Shown here: positions 11,328-23,652 of the stretch, in pieces
How the letters are laid out: the number at the start of each line of letters is the position of its first letter
Position numbering within the stretch: position 1 is the first letter of the stretch
DNA from: Antedon bifida
Taxonomy: Eukaryota; Echinodermata; Crinoidea; Comatulida; Antedonidae
NCBI GenBank assembly: GCA_963402885.1
Contig: OY727103.1
Location: 6,362,501 to 6,426,500, forward strand
DNA: 64,000 bases
Direction: 5' to 3'
The notes under the pieces: generated by a model
The model's database searches: none
Told to the model about the DNA's origin: nothing
Seen by the model: the letters and a program-made list of their open reading frames with translations, nothing else
Program-made: the position numbers and the translations under genes

Positions 11328-11575
11328 ACTCCTGTAAATGTATTAATTCCATTATTGTTTTATATTTAAATGTTTAAAAAAATTATTTTGATGTTGTGGG
11401 GTTTTTTTAAAGTTTAATTATCATTTTATTCTTTTATATGGCGTCATGTTTTTTTGTATAACTCCTTTAAATGTATTGATTTCATTATTGTTTTGTATTA
11501 AAATTTTTAAAAAATAAATATTTTGATGTGGGTTTTTTTAGATTTAATTTTGCATTTTATTCTGTTATATAGCAT
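11328..11575. repeat. Tandem duplication of about 130 bp
   Basis: 11328-11450 and 11459-11575 share AACTCCT.TAAATGTATT, CATTATTGTTTT, TATTTTGATGT and CATTTTATTCT.TTATAT in the same order. They differ at many sites, so the duplication is old. Confidence 0.8.
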
Positions 11576-11909
11576 CATACTAGAACACACTGTTTGTGAA
11601 AGAAGCACCATTAAATAATTATGATTAGATAGAAATTAACATTATAACAGAATCTTATAGATCTAAACATTTTGAACATTCTCATCAACAAATTCTACAA
11701 AACAAAAAGAAAGAGAATTTGATTTGCATAGTTATTCGATAAAAATATTTCTACACAGAAATTAAAACGAAAAATGTTTCAGAAAATGTCACATATCAAA
11801 GTTGGAATAAAAGATAATGAGCTTTGCATATTTAGATAATCCTGTAGAAGCTCAGGAATGGTAAACACTGAATGCTGTAAAGATGAGGAATAGAAATCTG
11901 AGACTGAGA

Positions 11910-11985
11910 AAAAGATGTCCCAATCGAGATTCGAACCTGGAACCTTCTGCTTGATTAGCAGACCAATAAATCACTGACTGAAACT
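11910..11985 (-). mobile_element. tRNA-like sequence, probably SINE head
   Basis: The minus strand has TCAGTGATTTATTGG (A-box region), CTGCTAATC and GGTTCGAATCTC (B box, 11926-11937). The CTGCTAA loop resembles tRNA-Ser(GCT). The acceptor and anticodon stems do not pair well, so a functional tRNA gene is unlikely. A tRNA-derived SINE remnant is the better reading. Confidence 0.55.
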
Positions 11986-12678
11986 TTTATATTAATATTT
12001 TAGATTCAGATGCAGATTACGTTTATGCAGATAATAATGAATGAACATGTATAAAATAGAAAAAAGATATTAAAGTGAACATAGATAAAGCAGTAATTGG
12101 AAGTCATTATTATCATGGATCCCTTCTAGAAGTTAAAAACTCGCAGGGACCCACAAACAAAACACATTACTAAAAAAATAAAAATAAACATAGAGTATTA
12201 GAGTAGAGTATAATTTGTTTTAACCTACTTGGCTCCAAATCTGAAATGGAAAAACTCCAAAGAATACAATTAGTTAATTGTTATAGAGGTTGGCCTCAAT
12301 GTTAAAAAAATATCTTTCATTTTTCATCTATTTATTTGACCAACAAACCATATACAGATATGAATTGATCAGGGACTGTTAAAAGTAAACTAGATTACTA
12401 AAACTTCAAGAGTCAGCAGTTCTATGATCTTAACTAAAATAAATTTATAATAAACAATATATTTATTTTCCTCTTAATAATCAAGCCCGTGGCCATAGGG
12501 TTGTGTAGGGTTAAACCCCACTCCCACATCAGCGAAAGTGCTAGTAAATATAAGGCCTAACTATTATGATACTGTTTTGTACAGAATCCTATACATATGA
12601 GCAGTAGTCAACAGACGAATTATTTCCATCTACTAGACTAGGCCTAAATCTATCTTTTCTTCAGTTGCTTACACTTGC

Positions 12679-12742
12679 TCTTTCCCCTTTTTGTTGAAAA
12701 AAGAACCCCCCTGTAAAAATCCTGGCTACAGGCTTGATATGT
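12679..12742. repeat. Dispersed repeat family R3 (copy 1)
   Basis: Contains TTTCCCCTTTTTGTTG, AAGAACCCCCCTGTAAAAAT and CTGGCTACAGGCTTGATA. It is colinear with 36897-36953. Short remnant. Confidence 0.55.
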
Positions 12743-13844
12743 GTTTGCAACAGGCTCATGCCCAACAGGCACATAATGTCACCTGATGCCAGCCTGTAGT
12801 ACAAAAGGCTAAATAATCACTGTATGTACACAGCTTGTAGTAGCAAAACAAACTTTGGTTTAATATTTCCTATTCACCAAACTTATTAAATACAGTATAG
12901 TCCTGGGGCATAGAGTTCACTTTTTAATATGTATCATAAACATATTGAATACAATTGAGTAAAGAGAATTGATGACTTAGCCTGGACTACTGCTGTAAAC
13001 ATCTTCATTTGTGTGCACTCTGGGGCATACACCATTTGGAAAATGTTTACATAAACCCAACATACTTTAACTTAATATATAATCAATATTAATATTACAA
13101 AATTCATGTTAATTAAACTGTGACAACCACCTGTTAACGAATGCAAATGATAACATAAGATGGAATACTCTCGGCGCATTGGGTCATTATCCAATCAAAT
13201 TTGAACCATACTATGAAAGCCTCCCCAATGGTCTACATGTCAAGCAGAACTTTGCAGGTTTGAATCAAAATTTGGCAAAAAAATAGGTAATGGGATTATA
13301 CTTGGATTATAAAAATAGATTTACCATAGTCTTATGTTAGAATTTAGTCATAAATAAAGGGGTGGGATTATAGTTAAGCATGTTATACTTTTTCATATAT
13401 ACTGTATTTTTGAGTCCATTGCATTGTGTCAGTTATTTATAACTCTCAATACACTGGAGTTTTAATAGCCTCCTATCAACTTTTACAAATGTCAATCAAT
13501 ATACATAGTCCTTAGATAAAACAAGTCATCTATCCAAATATTTAGGCATGTATCAACAATGTGGTCCTCAAAACTCCTACCTAAATCATGTAAAAGGTGT
13601 ACAATGTAAACAAAATTGACATTCAAAATAAGGTTGATATCTTTTGATAAGTTGAGCTGAAGAAATTTGACAGGAAATTGAAGTGTTTTACCATTGCTTT
13701 CAATTGGTTCTTCTCAGATGAAAGATAATCAAGGGAATTCCAACAGGAACGTGTTAGGCTGCACACATAAGAATTATTTGAAAACTAGGGGTATGTTCAG
13801 ATCCATGGAATCATATTATAATTGGCATCATAACAGCAAAGTGT

Positions 13845-14010
13845 AACTTTCAAAACAGGTCTCTGATTGAGAATTATACAGGAACAAAAGAAAACCCAAC
13901 AGTCTTTTCCAGAGTCTGTCATCAAGTAACTTTCAAACAGGTCTTTACAAGTTGAGAATTATGCAGGAACTAAAGAAAGTTCAGCAGTCTTTCTCCTCAG
14001 AGGAATTCAT
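13845..14010. repeat. Tandem duplication of about 80 bp
   Basis: GTAACTTTCAAA.CAGGTCT, TTGAGAATTAT.CAGGAAC, AAAGAAA and CAGTCTTT occur in both 13847-13910 and 13926-14003. Confidence 0.8.
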
Positions 14011-14294
14011 TCAACAAATGAAGCAGTATAGAAAAGAATAAAACATTGCTAAACAATTGCACAAAAAAAAAAACAACAAAGTGGTATAAATGGTCCCTTA
14101 ATTTGTTGATGGTTTAAGTGTGAAAATATTTACAGTTAAAAAAATGAAATAGTTATGATCAATATAGAAACACTTGATGAATGAATGTCTATTAAATGCT
14201 GTTTTTTTGTTTATGAAAATTAAAATAAACTTTTCTCTGCAATATTACATGTAACAATTACACAACTATATATTGCTGAATAAGTGTGAGTTCA

Positions 14295-14355
14295 ATTATT
14301 ACACCTCTATCCAGGGAACACGTTTTTTGTGAAATCAAAAGGACACCTCTATTAC
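14295..14355. repeat. Dispersed repeat family R4 (fragment)
   Basis: Holds ATTACACCTCTATCCAGGGAACACG and GGACACCTCTATTA. These resemble the ends of the GGGGACACTTT family at 18062, 45618 and 60372. Confidence 0.4.
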
Positions 14356-15289
14356 ATATAAATGTTTTAAATATATATATATATATTACCGTATGTTTCC
14401 TTAATATCAGTTATACTTTTTTTTTATAATATTTCTTTGAAAATTCACAGTCTAATATTACACCTTTGAATAAATTCAGGAGAATGTTTTAGGCAATAAA
14501 AATGCAATGATGATGAAATTATGTGTAATTCAAAAGGAAAAGATCACACCACTGTGGGAGAGAATCTATGATATGTTTATTACCAGCTAAATCTTCTTCA
14601 GTGAAAGAACATGAAATGTATAATTATAAAGCAATTTTTTTGTCAATGAATAGATCCTTTATTATGTATTACTTGTGTAATAATTAGTTAGTGTTTACCA
14701 ATAGTGATGATAAGTGTGCTGCGAAAACATTTTAAATGTTTGACCTTTAATGTTTAAGCTTCCTACTTATATTAAAGAAATCAAACATTTTGTTCAATTT
14801 AAGAAAGAATTTAATAAAGAAATATCCTTTACTTAAATATTAAACATTTAATTTGTTCATGCTTCATATCTTACTTGTACGTGTTATTGTCTGTAACCAT
14901 GTTAAAAGGCCAAATTAGACAAGTTTCTTCTGGGTTGGTTCTCATTTAAGGTTTGTTAAATTGAATTTCAAATGAAAAAAAAGTGAGATAGAAATTCAAA
15001 ATTAATAATATTCCTCATACAAGTTCTACATCATTAAAAGTTCAAAAGTTAAAAATTGTATATTTTACATAAGCCATTAGACCCAATTTTCTGTTACAAA
15101 TCTCTAAATATCCAATTTATTAGAAAAATACTAATATAAAGAGAAATAAAACTGATGTGATTGTTTAAAACATTCAGACATGTCAAATGCAATAGTGAAA
15201 AACAATATTATAACATATATGGAAATTTTTAAGATTAAAAAGTGGAAAGAAAATATATGATTATTTGTTATTTAATTTACAAAAACTAT

Positions 15290-15965
15290 AGGTGGGTTCA
15301 TAGCTGAAACATCAGATTGTCTGTTTAATAGTCAACCTTCTAGGCCCCTGGTTGAGAAGAAAAGCTTTGATAGCATTGAGAACTATACTACAGTGTATTG
15401 GGAATAGAAGATAATATTATATGGTTCTGTTAATTCTGGTTATAGAAGACTATAGGTAGTAGATCCCCAGAATCATCAGATCATCCTTTAACTAATCTAG
15501 GCCCCTGGTTGAGAAGAAAAGCCAGAGTGCACTACAAACATTGAGAACTAAAGTTGATCGCTTGTTTTTTGTTAAATTTAAGAAAACTATAAGTAGATCT
15601 GTAGCAGAAATATCATCCTTTAGCCACCCTGCTAGGCCCTTGGTTGAGAAGAAAAGTCAGAGTCCGCTAAAAAAAACTGGGAACTAAAATATGATCGCTT
15701 GGTTTTTGTTAAATTTAAGAAAACTATAAGTAGATCTGTAGCAGAAATATCATCCTTTAGCCACCCTGCTAGGCCCTTGGTTGAGAAGAAAAGTCAGAGT
15801 CCGCTAAAAACACTGGGAACTAAAATATGATCGCTTGGTTTTTGTTAAATTTAAGAAAACTATAAGTAGATCTGTAGCAGAAATATCATCCTTTAGCCAC
15901 CCTGCTAGGCCTCTGCTTGAGAAGAAAAGCCTGAGTACTTGACAACATTGAGTACTATACATTTA
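15290..15965. repeat. Tandem repeat of ~136 bp, five copies
   Basis: TAGGCCC or TAGGCCT followed by TTGAGAAGAAAAG starts at 15341, 15498, 15633, 15770 and 15906, giving steps of 157, 135, 137 and 136 bp. Units 3 and 4 are almost identical (CATCCTTTAGCCACCCTGC, GATCGCTTGGTTTTTGTT), pointing to recent expansion in the centre with decayed outer copies. Confidence 0.93.
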
Positions 15966-16498
15966 CGGAATAAGATTGACAACAGTTGGTAATGTCGTAA
16001 CAAGGCACGTCAAATTTAAGTAGATGAGAAGATACTGTTGAACATAATGTGAGCTGTGATTAATGTGCATGGCTAAAGATTATCATAAACATTGCAATGT
16101 TGTTAAAGAGGAAAAAAAGGGGACAGAATGATTCAATATTATCCCTATAAGGCAATAAACTGATTTCAACATATAAACAGTTTTAGTTAATGAATAATAC
16201 CAATATATATTTAGGAATATTTTTTTAAATGTTGTTTAATCTTGGGAGCTTTGTACTTTTTTGGGATAATTGTTGATGATTTTTTTTACACTTTCGTTAT
16301 TTCGTTGAAATAAAAACTATTTATAGGATGTATTGTAAAATGTGTGAAAAGTATTTTATTTTCCACTTTTGGTGTAATTATATTCTTATTGTATGTTTTT
16401 AATTATTATATGTTTTTTATTATAATAGTACGGTCTTGTTGAACAACATGATCGAGGTGAACAAGTGTAACCACAATTAAATAAAGTGTATTATTATA

Positions 16499-16955
16499 CA
16501 ATTGTACAATCAATGTGTTCTAACAACTATAGTTTATGGGGCAGAGACATGGGCAACAACGAAAGAGATGGAACAAAAATTGATAACAACACAAAGAGCG
16601 ATGGAAAGAAAAATGGTAATCTATCAATACGAGACAGAGTAAAGCATAGTGAGATACGGAAAAGAACAAAAGTCAAAGACATCATGGTAAAGATCAAAGA
16701 ACTGAAATGGAGATGGGCAGGACACATAGCCAGAAGAGACGACAACAGATGGACGAAGAGATTGAATGAATGGCAGCCGAGGACAGGGAGAAGAAGAAGA
16801 GGACAGCAAAAAAGAAGATGGCATGACGACATAACAACGTTCATGGAAACGGCAACATGGGAAAGATCGGCAAGGAACAGAACTAAATGGAAACAGCTGG
16901 AGGAGGCCTTCACACAGCAGTGGGTGAAATAGGCTATGAGATGAGATGAGATGAG
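16499..16955 (+). pseudogene. 5'-truncated LINE: end of reverse transcriptase, with microsatellite tail
   Basis: Translation from 16508 gives CVLTTIVYGAETWATT and RAMERKM. After a frameshift near 16612-16622 it continues SIRDRVKHSEIRKRTK, LKWRWAGHIARRDDNRW, RRRRGQQKRRWHDDI and WKQLEEAFTQQW, then stops at 16930. This 'YGAETW ... RAMER-M ... LRDR ... KWRWAGH-AR' series is the familiar C-terminal end of a widespread non-LTR retrotransposon reverse transcriptase. The stop is followed by four ATGAG units (16936-16955). The 9-mer ATTATTATA occurs on both sides (16490-16498 and 16956-16964) and is a candidate target-site duplication. The frameshift and 5' truncation make it inactive. RTE-like clade is a guess. 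Confidence 0.85.
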
Positions 16956-17344
16956 ATTATTATATTATTTCTATACAAAATGCATGAGATAAGAGACAAA
17001 AACAGACATTTCGGCATCAACGTACCATCATAGAACCATTTCCAAGATCAAGTAAAAACCAAATAATAATCTTACATGCACTAAGCACTGAGGTTGATGA
17101 CAAGAAATGCTACTGAGGGCTAATTAAGTAACTATCTCCTCCTACTGAATTATATAAACAAAATGGCATCACATGAATACTGCTTAAAAGATTGTAAACA
17201 TTATGGATCCTAAGGACTTTATTAATATTTGTCATTTTTGTGTAATTTTCATTTCCCAGTCATTATCTATATAAAATCCTAACTAGGCAGGCTTAGCCAA
17301 CCCAGTCAGGGTAATATTTCGCTAATAACTTTAATATCATTGAA

Positions 17345-17455
17345 ATACAACATTTGATATCCACTTCGGGATGAGGTAATATAGTCACTTGAGAAAAATA
17401 TAATAGGGATGTCAAATGTTATAATTCACCTCTAAGCAGGCAAATATCTATATAA
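17345..17455. repeat. Dispersed repeat family R5 (copy 1)
   Basis: Has CCACTTCGGGAT, GGGATGTCAAATGTTATA and CACCTCTAAGCAGGCAAATA. It is colinear with 51865-51965. Origin unknown. Confidence 0.6.
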
Positions 17456-17603
17456 ATTAACAACTTAAGAAAAACCTTTTAAATGTATATTTAATTATAG
17501 TGGAATATTTTAAGGGAAGTATTTTATTTGTGTTTTGATTGGTGAAGACAACACCTTTTTAAAGGTGTTGGAAATATTTATACCAATATTACCAATAATC
17601 TAT

Positions 17604-17816
17604 TACCATATATTCTCGGGTATAATCCCACTTCGGATCTAATAATCCCACCCTCTACTTTATGTCTGCTTTAACAAATAGGCATATCCCCGGGTATAGT
17701 CCCAGTATTGACTTTTTGTCTCGATGTAAGCCTCTCTCTAGCCAGTTCAGATGAGTTATTACAACAAATGCTTACCAGTCATTTTGGGAAGTGGGATTAT
17801 ACCAGAGGATATGGTA
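17604..17816. mobile_element. MITE family B (213 bp)
   Basis: Left end TACCATAT.TTCTCGGGTATA then ATCCCACTTC. Right end GAAGTGGGATTATACC with AGAGGATATGGTA. These form imperfect terminal inverted repeats of about 30 bp. The interior repeats TATAATCCCA-type words. A related, decayed segment with GGGATTATACTTGG and GGGTGGGATTATAGT lies near 13290-13375. Confidence 0.72.
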
Positions 17817-18061
17817 TATGATATGATTTGGGTGTTTGGATGATTTGTTTAGGTCTTGAAACACATGACTCAAGTTATTAAGTTTTATAATGATCTTATT
17901 AGGAGACAGGGAAATTATTTCTTTTGACCTTTCTTCACAAAATTTTATTACAAGATATTAATTTTTATCTCATTTTTACTATAAAAATATAGTGTACAGT
18001 CAAACAAATGGTGCAAACTTGAATTTCGCATTTACAAAGTTACTGGGAATAAATACTTTTG

Positions 18062-18160
18062 GAATTTCCCATTCAGGGGATACCCCTATTTAGGGGAAAT
18101 CGTCCTATGAATGATCAAGGGGAAAGATATGTTTTAACCTCCAAGTCCAACCCTATTAAG
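18062..18160. repeat. Dispersed repeat family R4 (copy)
   Basis: Contains CATTCAGGGGATACCCCTAT and AGGGGAAA, followed by AAAGATATGTTTTAA as in 60440-60462 (GAAATATATGTTTTAA). Remnant without an ORF. Confidence 0.5.
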
Positions 18161-18605
18161 AACTAGATGTTTCACTATTGTGTCCGAGCATACAGATTAA
18201 ATTACAGTGTTCATCTGAGAATTATATGGTTATCTATTGTGTTTGAACATAGACACTAATTTGGAGAATTCGTCTCAGAACTCTATGGGACTTAAGCATA
18301 GACAATAATTTGGAGCATTCATCTCAGAACAATATTGTGCCTGATCATAGACACTAATTTATGAGCATTCATCTCAGAATTAAATGTTTCATTATTGTGT
18401 CTGAGCATAGACATTAATTTGGAGCATTTGTCTCAGAAAACTATTGTGCCTATGCATAGACAATAATTTGGAGCCTTTGTCTAAGAACACTTATATACTT
18501 CTTTGCCTAAGCATTTGTTTATAGCATTTTAGAATTAAATGTGTTACTATTGTGTTTGAGCATAGACACTAAATTAGAGCAGAGCTTTTGTCAGAGAATT
18601 TCATA
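18160..18605. repeat. Degenerate minisatellite, unit about 55-60 bp, about eight copies
   Basis: The words TTGTGTCTGAGCATAGACA, TAATTTGGAGCATTC and ATCTCAGAA recur in order through the block. Units vary in length and sequence, so the array is old. Confidence 0.85.
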
Positions 18606-18982
18606 GTGATAAGATTAAGAGTATCAATATTTGAGAAATGGTGTTAAAACCAAAGAATCTTAGCATTACATACTTGGAATTATAGTTTTAAAAGTATTAA
18701 CATTTGGCAGGCTCTGAAATTCACAGACAACAAAAGTTATTTCTATCAAATACACAACATGCATCGTACAATATCTACCTTTCTCCCGAGACAAAAGAAG
18801 TTCAAGAAAGAATGTCTGCAATATGCCTCAAGGGAGATCCTTTCACATTACATCACATCTTAATGCTATGTATAAATTACATTAATGTTGATAGTAATGT
18901 AAACATTTTCTCATTAAAAGTTACAATTGCATTAGAGAAACATAACCAGTAATGTCATTAATAACAATAGGAGTAATTTATT

Positions 18983-19159
18983 AAGCCTGTTTCCAGTCGA
19001 CTTTGAGCTACGTTGAGTTGCATTGAATTTTCAAATCATTAAAGTTGAAAATAAATAATGGCAACGATGATCAAGCCGGACCACTAATATTTACACATTT
19101 TTAGGTTATGATGTTGAATCTGATCAATTCAATGCAACTCACCGCAACTCAACAGGCTT
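18983..19159. mobile_element. MITE family C (177 bp)
   Basis: Left end AAGCCTGTT and then GTTGAGTTGCATTGAATT. Right end AATTCAATGCAACTC and then CAACTCAACAGGCTT. These are inverted repeats, with about 13 extra bases in the left arm (TCCAGTCGACTTT). The 99-codon plus-strand ORF at 19108-19407 starts in the right TIR and matches nothing I know. Confidence 0.75.
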
Positions 19160-19454
19160 TACCGAGTTTGAGATATGTCCTGCAACCGATCATGAAATGT
19201 ATACGAACACAGAATTCTTACAGCCCAATCCCAACAGGCAACAGGCTGGACGTTATCTCCTTTTTTCAAATGCTTTTAGCAACCTTTTACAGTATTTCCA
19301 CAATGTTCCATGGAAATATGCAGCTCAATAAACATGTGACCATACTCGAAATGACAATTAGACTCAGTAGCTACGTAGTGTTGTTAAAAGGTCGATATTA
19401 TTATTAGGTTGGTATAGTAAAGGTATTTTATCATGCTAATGCTTAACAAGAAAC

Positions 19455-19560
19455 TAAGGAAGTTCGGTATAGGGCCTCTATGGATCCACAGCAGCAAGCA
19501 GTGCAGTGCCTTCCAGAATCAGCACACCGGGAGACGATCCCCTACTCTTTAGTTTATTTT
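19455..19560. repeat. Dispersed repeat family R6 (copy 1)
   Basis: Carries CCTCTATGGATCCACAGCAG, AGCAGTGCAGTGCCT and GGGAGACGATCCCCTACTCT. The copy at 37462-37560 is colinear, and 49930-50040 shares the AGATCAGCAC..GAAGATGATTCCCT end. The copy ends only 120 bp from the Kv4 exon at 19681. Confidence 0.75.
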
Positions 19561-19680
19561 CGCTCCTCTATGAGAATTCAGACTATTATCGGAAAGCAAT
19601 ATAGACATGAAATAAACCAAAACTAGGATAAAACAAATGTAATTAAAAGGTCTCAAATAAAATTATTATGTTGGTCTTAC

Positions 19681-19770
19681 CTGGGCAAGTCGTTCAGCTT
19701 CCTTCTTACGGGCTACAAATGCGGTACCACTTGCATTCTTTGCCAGTTTTATTCTTGCTAACCTTGCCGT
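19681..19770 (-). CDS. Shal: Shal/Kv4 potassium channel, proximal C-terminal tail exon
   Basis: A 90-nt internal exon (30 codons, phase 0 at both ends). The acceptor is TATTTTTCAG and the donor is GTAAGA. Its peptide starts TARLARIKLAK and continues GTAFVARKKEAERLAQ. The first part equals the conserved (K)ARLARIR-AK stretch after S6 in all Kv4 channels. The second resembles the GAAFVSKKK-type stretch of insect Shal, which vertebrate Kv4 proteins lack in this form. The segment lies in the cytosol directly after the S6-proximal helix, a region known in Kv4 to affect gating and contact with KChIP subunits. It joins KAQR from the exon at 37169-37331 and continues into the dileucine exon at 3857-3946 without disturbing the frame. 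Confidence 0.93.
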
Positions 19771-19921
19771 CTGAAAAATACAAAGTATGATTTATTTAAA
19801 AGTTTAATATTTATAATATTTATAATTATATATTCAGATAGATTTCAAGGTTATGTCAAGGGCGCTGCGATCAATAGCCATAAAATACACAAACTGGACA
19901 TGATGTTGATAGTCTACATGA

Positions 19922-20007
19922 GTGCCACTTACCTGGATAAACCAACATTAGCCCTTTCCCATGAAGTGGAGGCAGGATAATGTCAGTTTATCCAGGTAAG
20001 CATGCAC
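19922..20007. mobile_element. Family V MITE, minimal hairpin copy (86 bp)
   Basis: Left arm GTGCCACTTACCTGGATAAA then CCAACATTAGCC. Right arm GATAATGTCAGTTTATCC then AGGTAAGCATGCAC. The arms are inverted repeats of about 32 bp with a short spacer, so this copy is nearly all TIR and reveals the ends of the family. Confidence 0.8.
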
Positions 20008-21589
20008 AAAATAAACTTAGACTTTCAAGTCTCTCCTCGACCAGATCTTGGATATGAACTTAAAACTGTGGGTCCAAATTACATATCTAGACTTTTAAGA
20101 AACCAGTGTATCTTTTGCAAGAGTGGGTTATTCCGATGTACTGGTCAATTTCAGACCCTGTCCTGAACAATGGATGAACATAGTTTAGTTTATAGGAGAT
20201 AAAGTTGCTTTATGCAAGGCAATATAAAAAGAGGATGCTGAGCTCCGGAGATCAAAAGGTTTATCTGTGGCTGCATACAGTACAGTAAAGTACTGTTGGT
20301 ATTTTCCATAGCCAGACATAAGATCAAAGGAATGTTACGAGTTCCTACCAAGTTCCTATCTTGGCAAGGCAAGCTCAGTGTCCTGCTGTTAGATTGTCTT
20401 GCTTTATGTGACAACTAGGCCACATTTGCAACTACTTAAAATATGGTTCTGTACAGTGAAAGGAAAAGGATGATGAAAATGACGATGACGACGAAAATGA
20501 AGATGATGATAAATACAACTTATCGGGACTACCAACCCTTAATCTTTCATCAAATTTATGGTATTTCTTTTAAAATATTAAACGACATATCACATTTACT
20601 ACTTATCATTATTATATATAGATACAGTATTATTTTCCCTTTCATTATTTGAATTTATATCAAAATAGAGAGCAAGCAAGAAAATATCATTATGTGAAAT
20701 CAATCATCAGAAAGAAGGACACAGCAAGAAGGTTACAAAACGTGTGGCATGCTCACACCATATCTCACCATGCCTTCATAAACATCTATAATCATAGCTC
20801 AATAAAAGTTTAGCCAAGTTGCTTAGACCTTAATTGCTGCTAGGCCGCGATCTCTGATCTCAACTTAGTTCTAAATTAATCACTTTAAACCCTAAATGCT
20901 ATCAAACAAAAGTTGATGAATGATCATGTTCGCTTATTATGTAAAAGTTTTTACGTTTTTAAAAGCCTTATAAAGCATTTCTTTTTAACACTGATTTACT
21001 TTCTATATTACATTCTGTATTCTACAAAATTGATGAATAGCTTTTAACTTCTTTGCAAAATTTAGCTGTTTAGAATCAAACTGATATCAAAGACAACTGT
21101 ATAAATCATAATATAAAAAATCATCCAACAATTACTGGTAATGTGCAACATCAGTATTTTTAAGGATTTAATTTCAAATGCATTTTCTTCACCATTGGTA
21201 TCATTCACAATAATGATCATAAAAGTCATCTAAACAAAGTGCATCATTTCAAGAAATATTGCCATAAATACTTCATTTATAAATTTCTATCAGAAAAAAA
21301 TCCATTATTTACTGCAATGTATTAATAATTATGAATTTATAAAGCGGCAAAACTCTCTGAAAAACAAGTGGAAGATTTCAAGGAAAATGGAGAAATAGTC
21401 TATGCCAGAAATCAGCATCCAATCTGTTCTATGGAGATATGTGTATGTCATCCACATGCAAATGAATGTTTTAATGAGTATCTCTACTGGATATGCCCCG
21501 TCAATATTGATTTATATTATCAAAAACATGCACAACAAAAACAATTCTCAAATTCACCACAAACACACATGGAGGTCCCAATAAAAAGT

Positions 21590-21865
21590 ACTGCCATCCA
21601 CATGAGGGCGTGGCTCATGGCGATACCACTGTCTTGGAGGGGAGTTCAGGAAGAAATGTTTACTTTTTAGTTATGTTCTCCCCTTGATGGGGAAAAGGCC
21701 TATGCGGTTCATCCAGGTAAGCTAATCACGTAATAGACTACACAAACAGTGGCTCATGGATGATACAACTCTCTTTAGAGGGGTTCTCAGGATGTGTATC
21801 ATTTTAAAGTTAAGTTCATCCCTCCTAGGGGAAAAGGCCAATGTCAGTTTATCCAAGTAATCTAT
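21590..21865 (+). mobile_element. Family V MITE, two adjacent copies
   Basis: The copies end near 21724 (GGAAAAGGCCTATG, TTCATCCAGGTAAGC) and 21862 (GGAAAAGGCCAATGTCAG, TTTATCCAAGTAA). Both start with GTGGCTCATGG and have a (C/T)TTAGAGGGG-like or TTGGAGGGGAG interior, so each unit is about 120 bp. The ORFs at 21368-21670 overlap them and are not supported as genes. Confidence 0.75.
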
Positions 21866-22894
21866 GCATGAAATCCAGGTATAACTAAGTCTCTAGCAAT
21901 GAAATCCATATGCAAATCATTACCACTGCCGTCAAAATTTATTAACAATCATATGGCGCTTCCTATCATTGCCTATCTAAATTAATGAATAATGAAAGTA
22001 TGATCGTAAACAGAATAAATATTGTTACCAAGAAATGGCACACAGGGCAAATATCACATTAACTAGAAAAATCAATAATTAAATATTGAATCCACAAAAA
22101 AACACATATAGTATACAATCAATTATAAAGACTATCTTTGCAGGGTCTTTCATATATATTAAAATCTGGTCATGTTAAATGGATTGCTTTTATGTGATAA
22201 CTAATTCATTAATCCATAGTATAATTCAATTTCTGATTGCCAATTCAATTGATCTGATATAGGTATTAAAAACAACTGCTGAATAATCTGTATTAATTAA
22301 CATATATTGATAAGGATTATGATGGATTACGGTAGATAGAATGTGCATTCTGGTGATTCTCCACTAAAAGCTTCTGGTCTATGCAAATTAGACTTGTGAA
22401 TAAATTATATTATCATTAAAAGTTATTGGTAAATATCTTATTCTAAACTTAAATAACCTGCCCAAAAAAAATATCTATCTATTAAAAGCATTAACGAGTG
22501 CCTTGTACCAATTGTTTTTCATAACAATACATATGACAATAATATAATATATTAAGGTATACTACCAGCAAAAGTCCTAGTATGTATATCAAGGATTGCC
22601 AAGTGAACTCGTCTTCCAGAGTGATAGCAATCCAATTCGCAGGACAAACAACCAAGATAGTGTACACAAACAAAGTCTTTGGGAGTTTTGTTGAACATAT
22701 CCTGATATCTGTTAAGATGTCAGATCCATGGCATCAAAAAAACCAAACTCTTCTCCAAACAAAAGGAACTTACTTTTCAAAATACTAAATTACTTTCATA
22801 GCACTGATCAGAAAAGTTCTTTGTGGAAGCTCTAGCTAAATAGATCTACAAAACACTGTTGATTTCCCAAAGACTGATTTTCTTTTTACATATT

Positions 22895-22955
22895 TGAGCA
22901 TTTTCCTCAAAGAGAAATAGGCTAATGTCAGTTTATCCGGGTAAGCAGGAACAAC
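22895..22955 (+). mobile_element. Family V MITE end
   Basis: AAAGAGAAATAGGCTAATGT then CAGTTTATCCGGGTAAGCAG. Only the terminal part is recognisable. Confidence 0.65.
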
Positions 22956-23652
22956 AAATTCTACAAAGGGACTGGACTACATAGGCTAATATGAAACATA
23001 AAGGTTCACATTACACATTTTATTAGCAGGTGACAACATTATGACCTAAAAACCTAAAAATTATAGACCACATCTCTTAAAAAAAAAACTCGAAATTGGA
23101 AAAAGCAACTGGTTATATAATATTCTTGCACACATTAAAGTAGACTGAAGCTACTTTCAAACAAACGCTCAATAAATCTGCGGAATTTAGACTCGTGAAT
23201 TAACAACTCGATTCCATTAAAGTAATTCAATACTTCGTTCATGTTATCATAAAACAAACTAGCGTGTTACAGAGAACTGGAATCAAACTGTATAAAATCA
23301 AGACCCGGGGGAATCAATCGAGAAAATTGAATTGGATATGATAAATTTACTCTCAAATGAAGTTACTTTGGCTTCTGTTGTCATCAGGATTTCTATGTTA
23401 ATACATTTAAACAAATTCCTGTAGATTAATATGCACTGTGATACTGATAATTATCCTGCTTTCGAACAAGACAGATGACAATTAGTGATAAATCGTTGTA
23501 ATTTACAGACATATGTTTGCAGTGGAGTTTTTTTACCTAGAAGTAAATTGAGAAAAGCACGTTCATTTCTCTTTTACAAGAATGGCTTTATTGCAACTTT
23601 TTATTATGATGATGATGGCCATTCACTGAAAATCTTTCTGTTTCTTGTAACT

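Larger units (their letters stand above)
3947..19680 (-). other. Shal: Intron of the Kv4 gene, 15.7 kb
   Basis: Bounded on the minus strand by donor GTAAGA (19675-19680) and acceptor CAG (3947-3949). It carries most repeats listed between 4 and 19.6 kb. Apart from these I see no exon on either strand. Stretches with nothing recognisable are 5000-5800, 6720-7480, 8500-9200, 10210-11080, 12000-12660, 12760-13830, 14370-15280, 16000-16480 and 16970-17340. Within these, 7020-7140 and 10480-10640 are less AT-rich and could be conserved noncoding or repeat DNA. Sequence alone does not decide. Confidence 0.85.

Noticed and set aside
11910..11985. Functional tRNA-Ser gene
   Set aside because: B box is good, but stems do not pair and the loop context is wrong. 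Read as a SINE head.
16527..16913. 128-codon minus-strand ORF
   Set aside because: Antisense shadow of the LINE reverse transcriptase fragment, whose sense strand has clear family motifs.
19108..19407. 99-codon plus-strand ORF
   Set aside because: Starts in the TIR of MITE family C. No recognisable domain.
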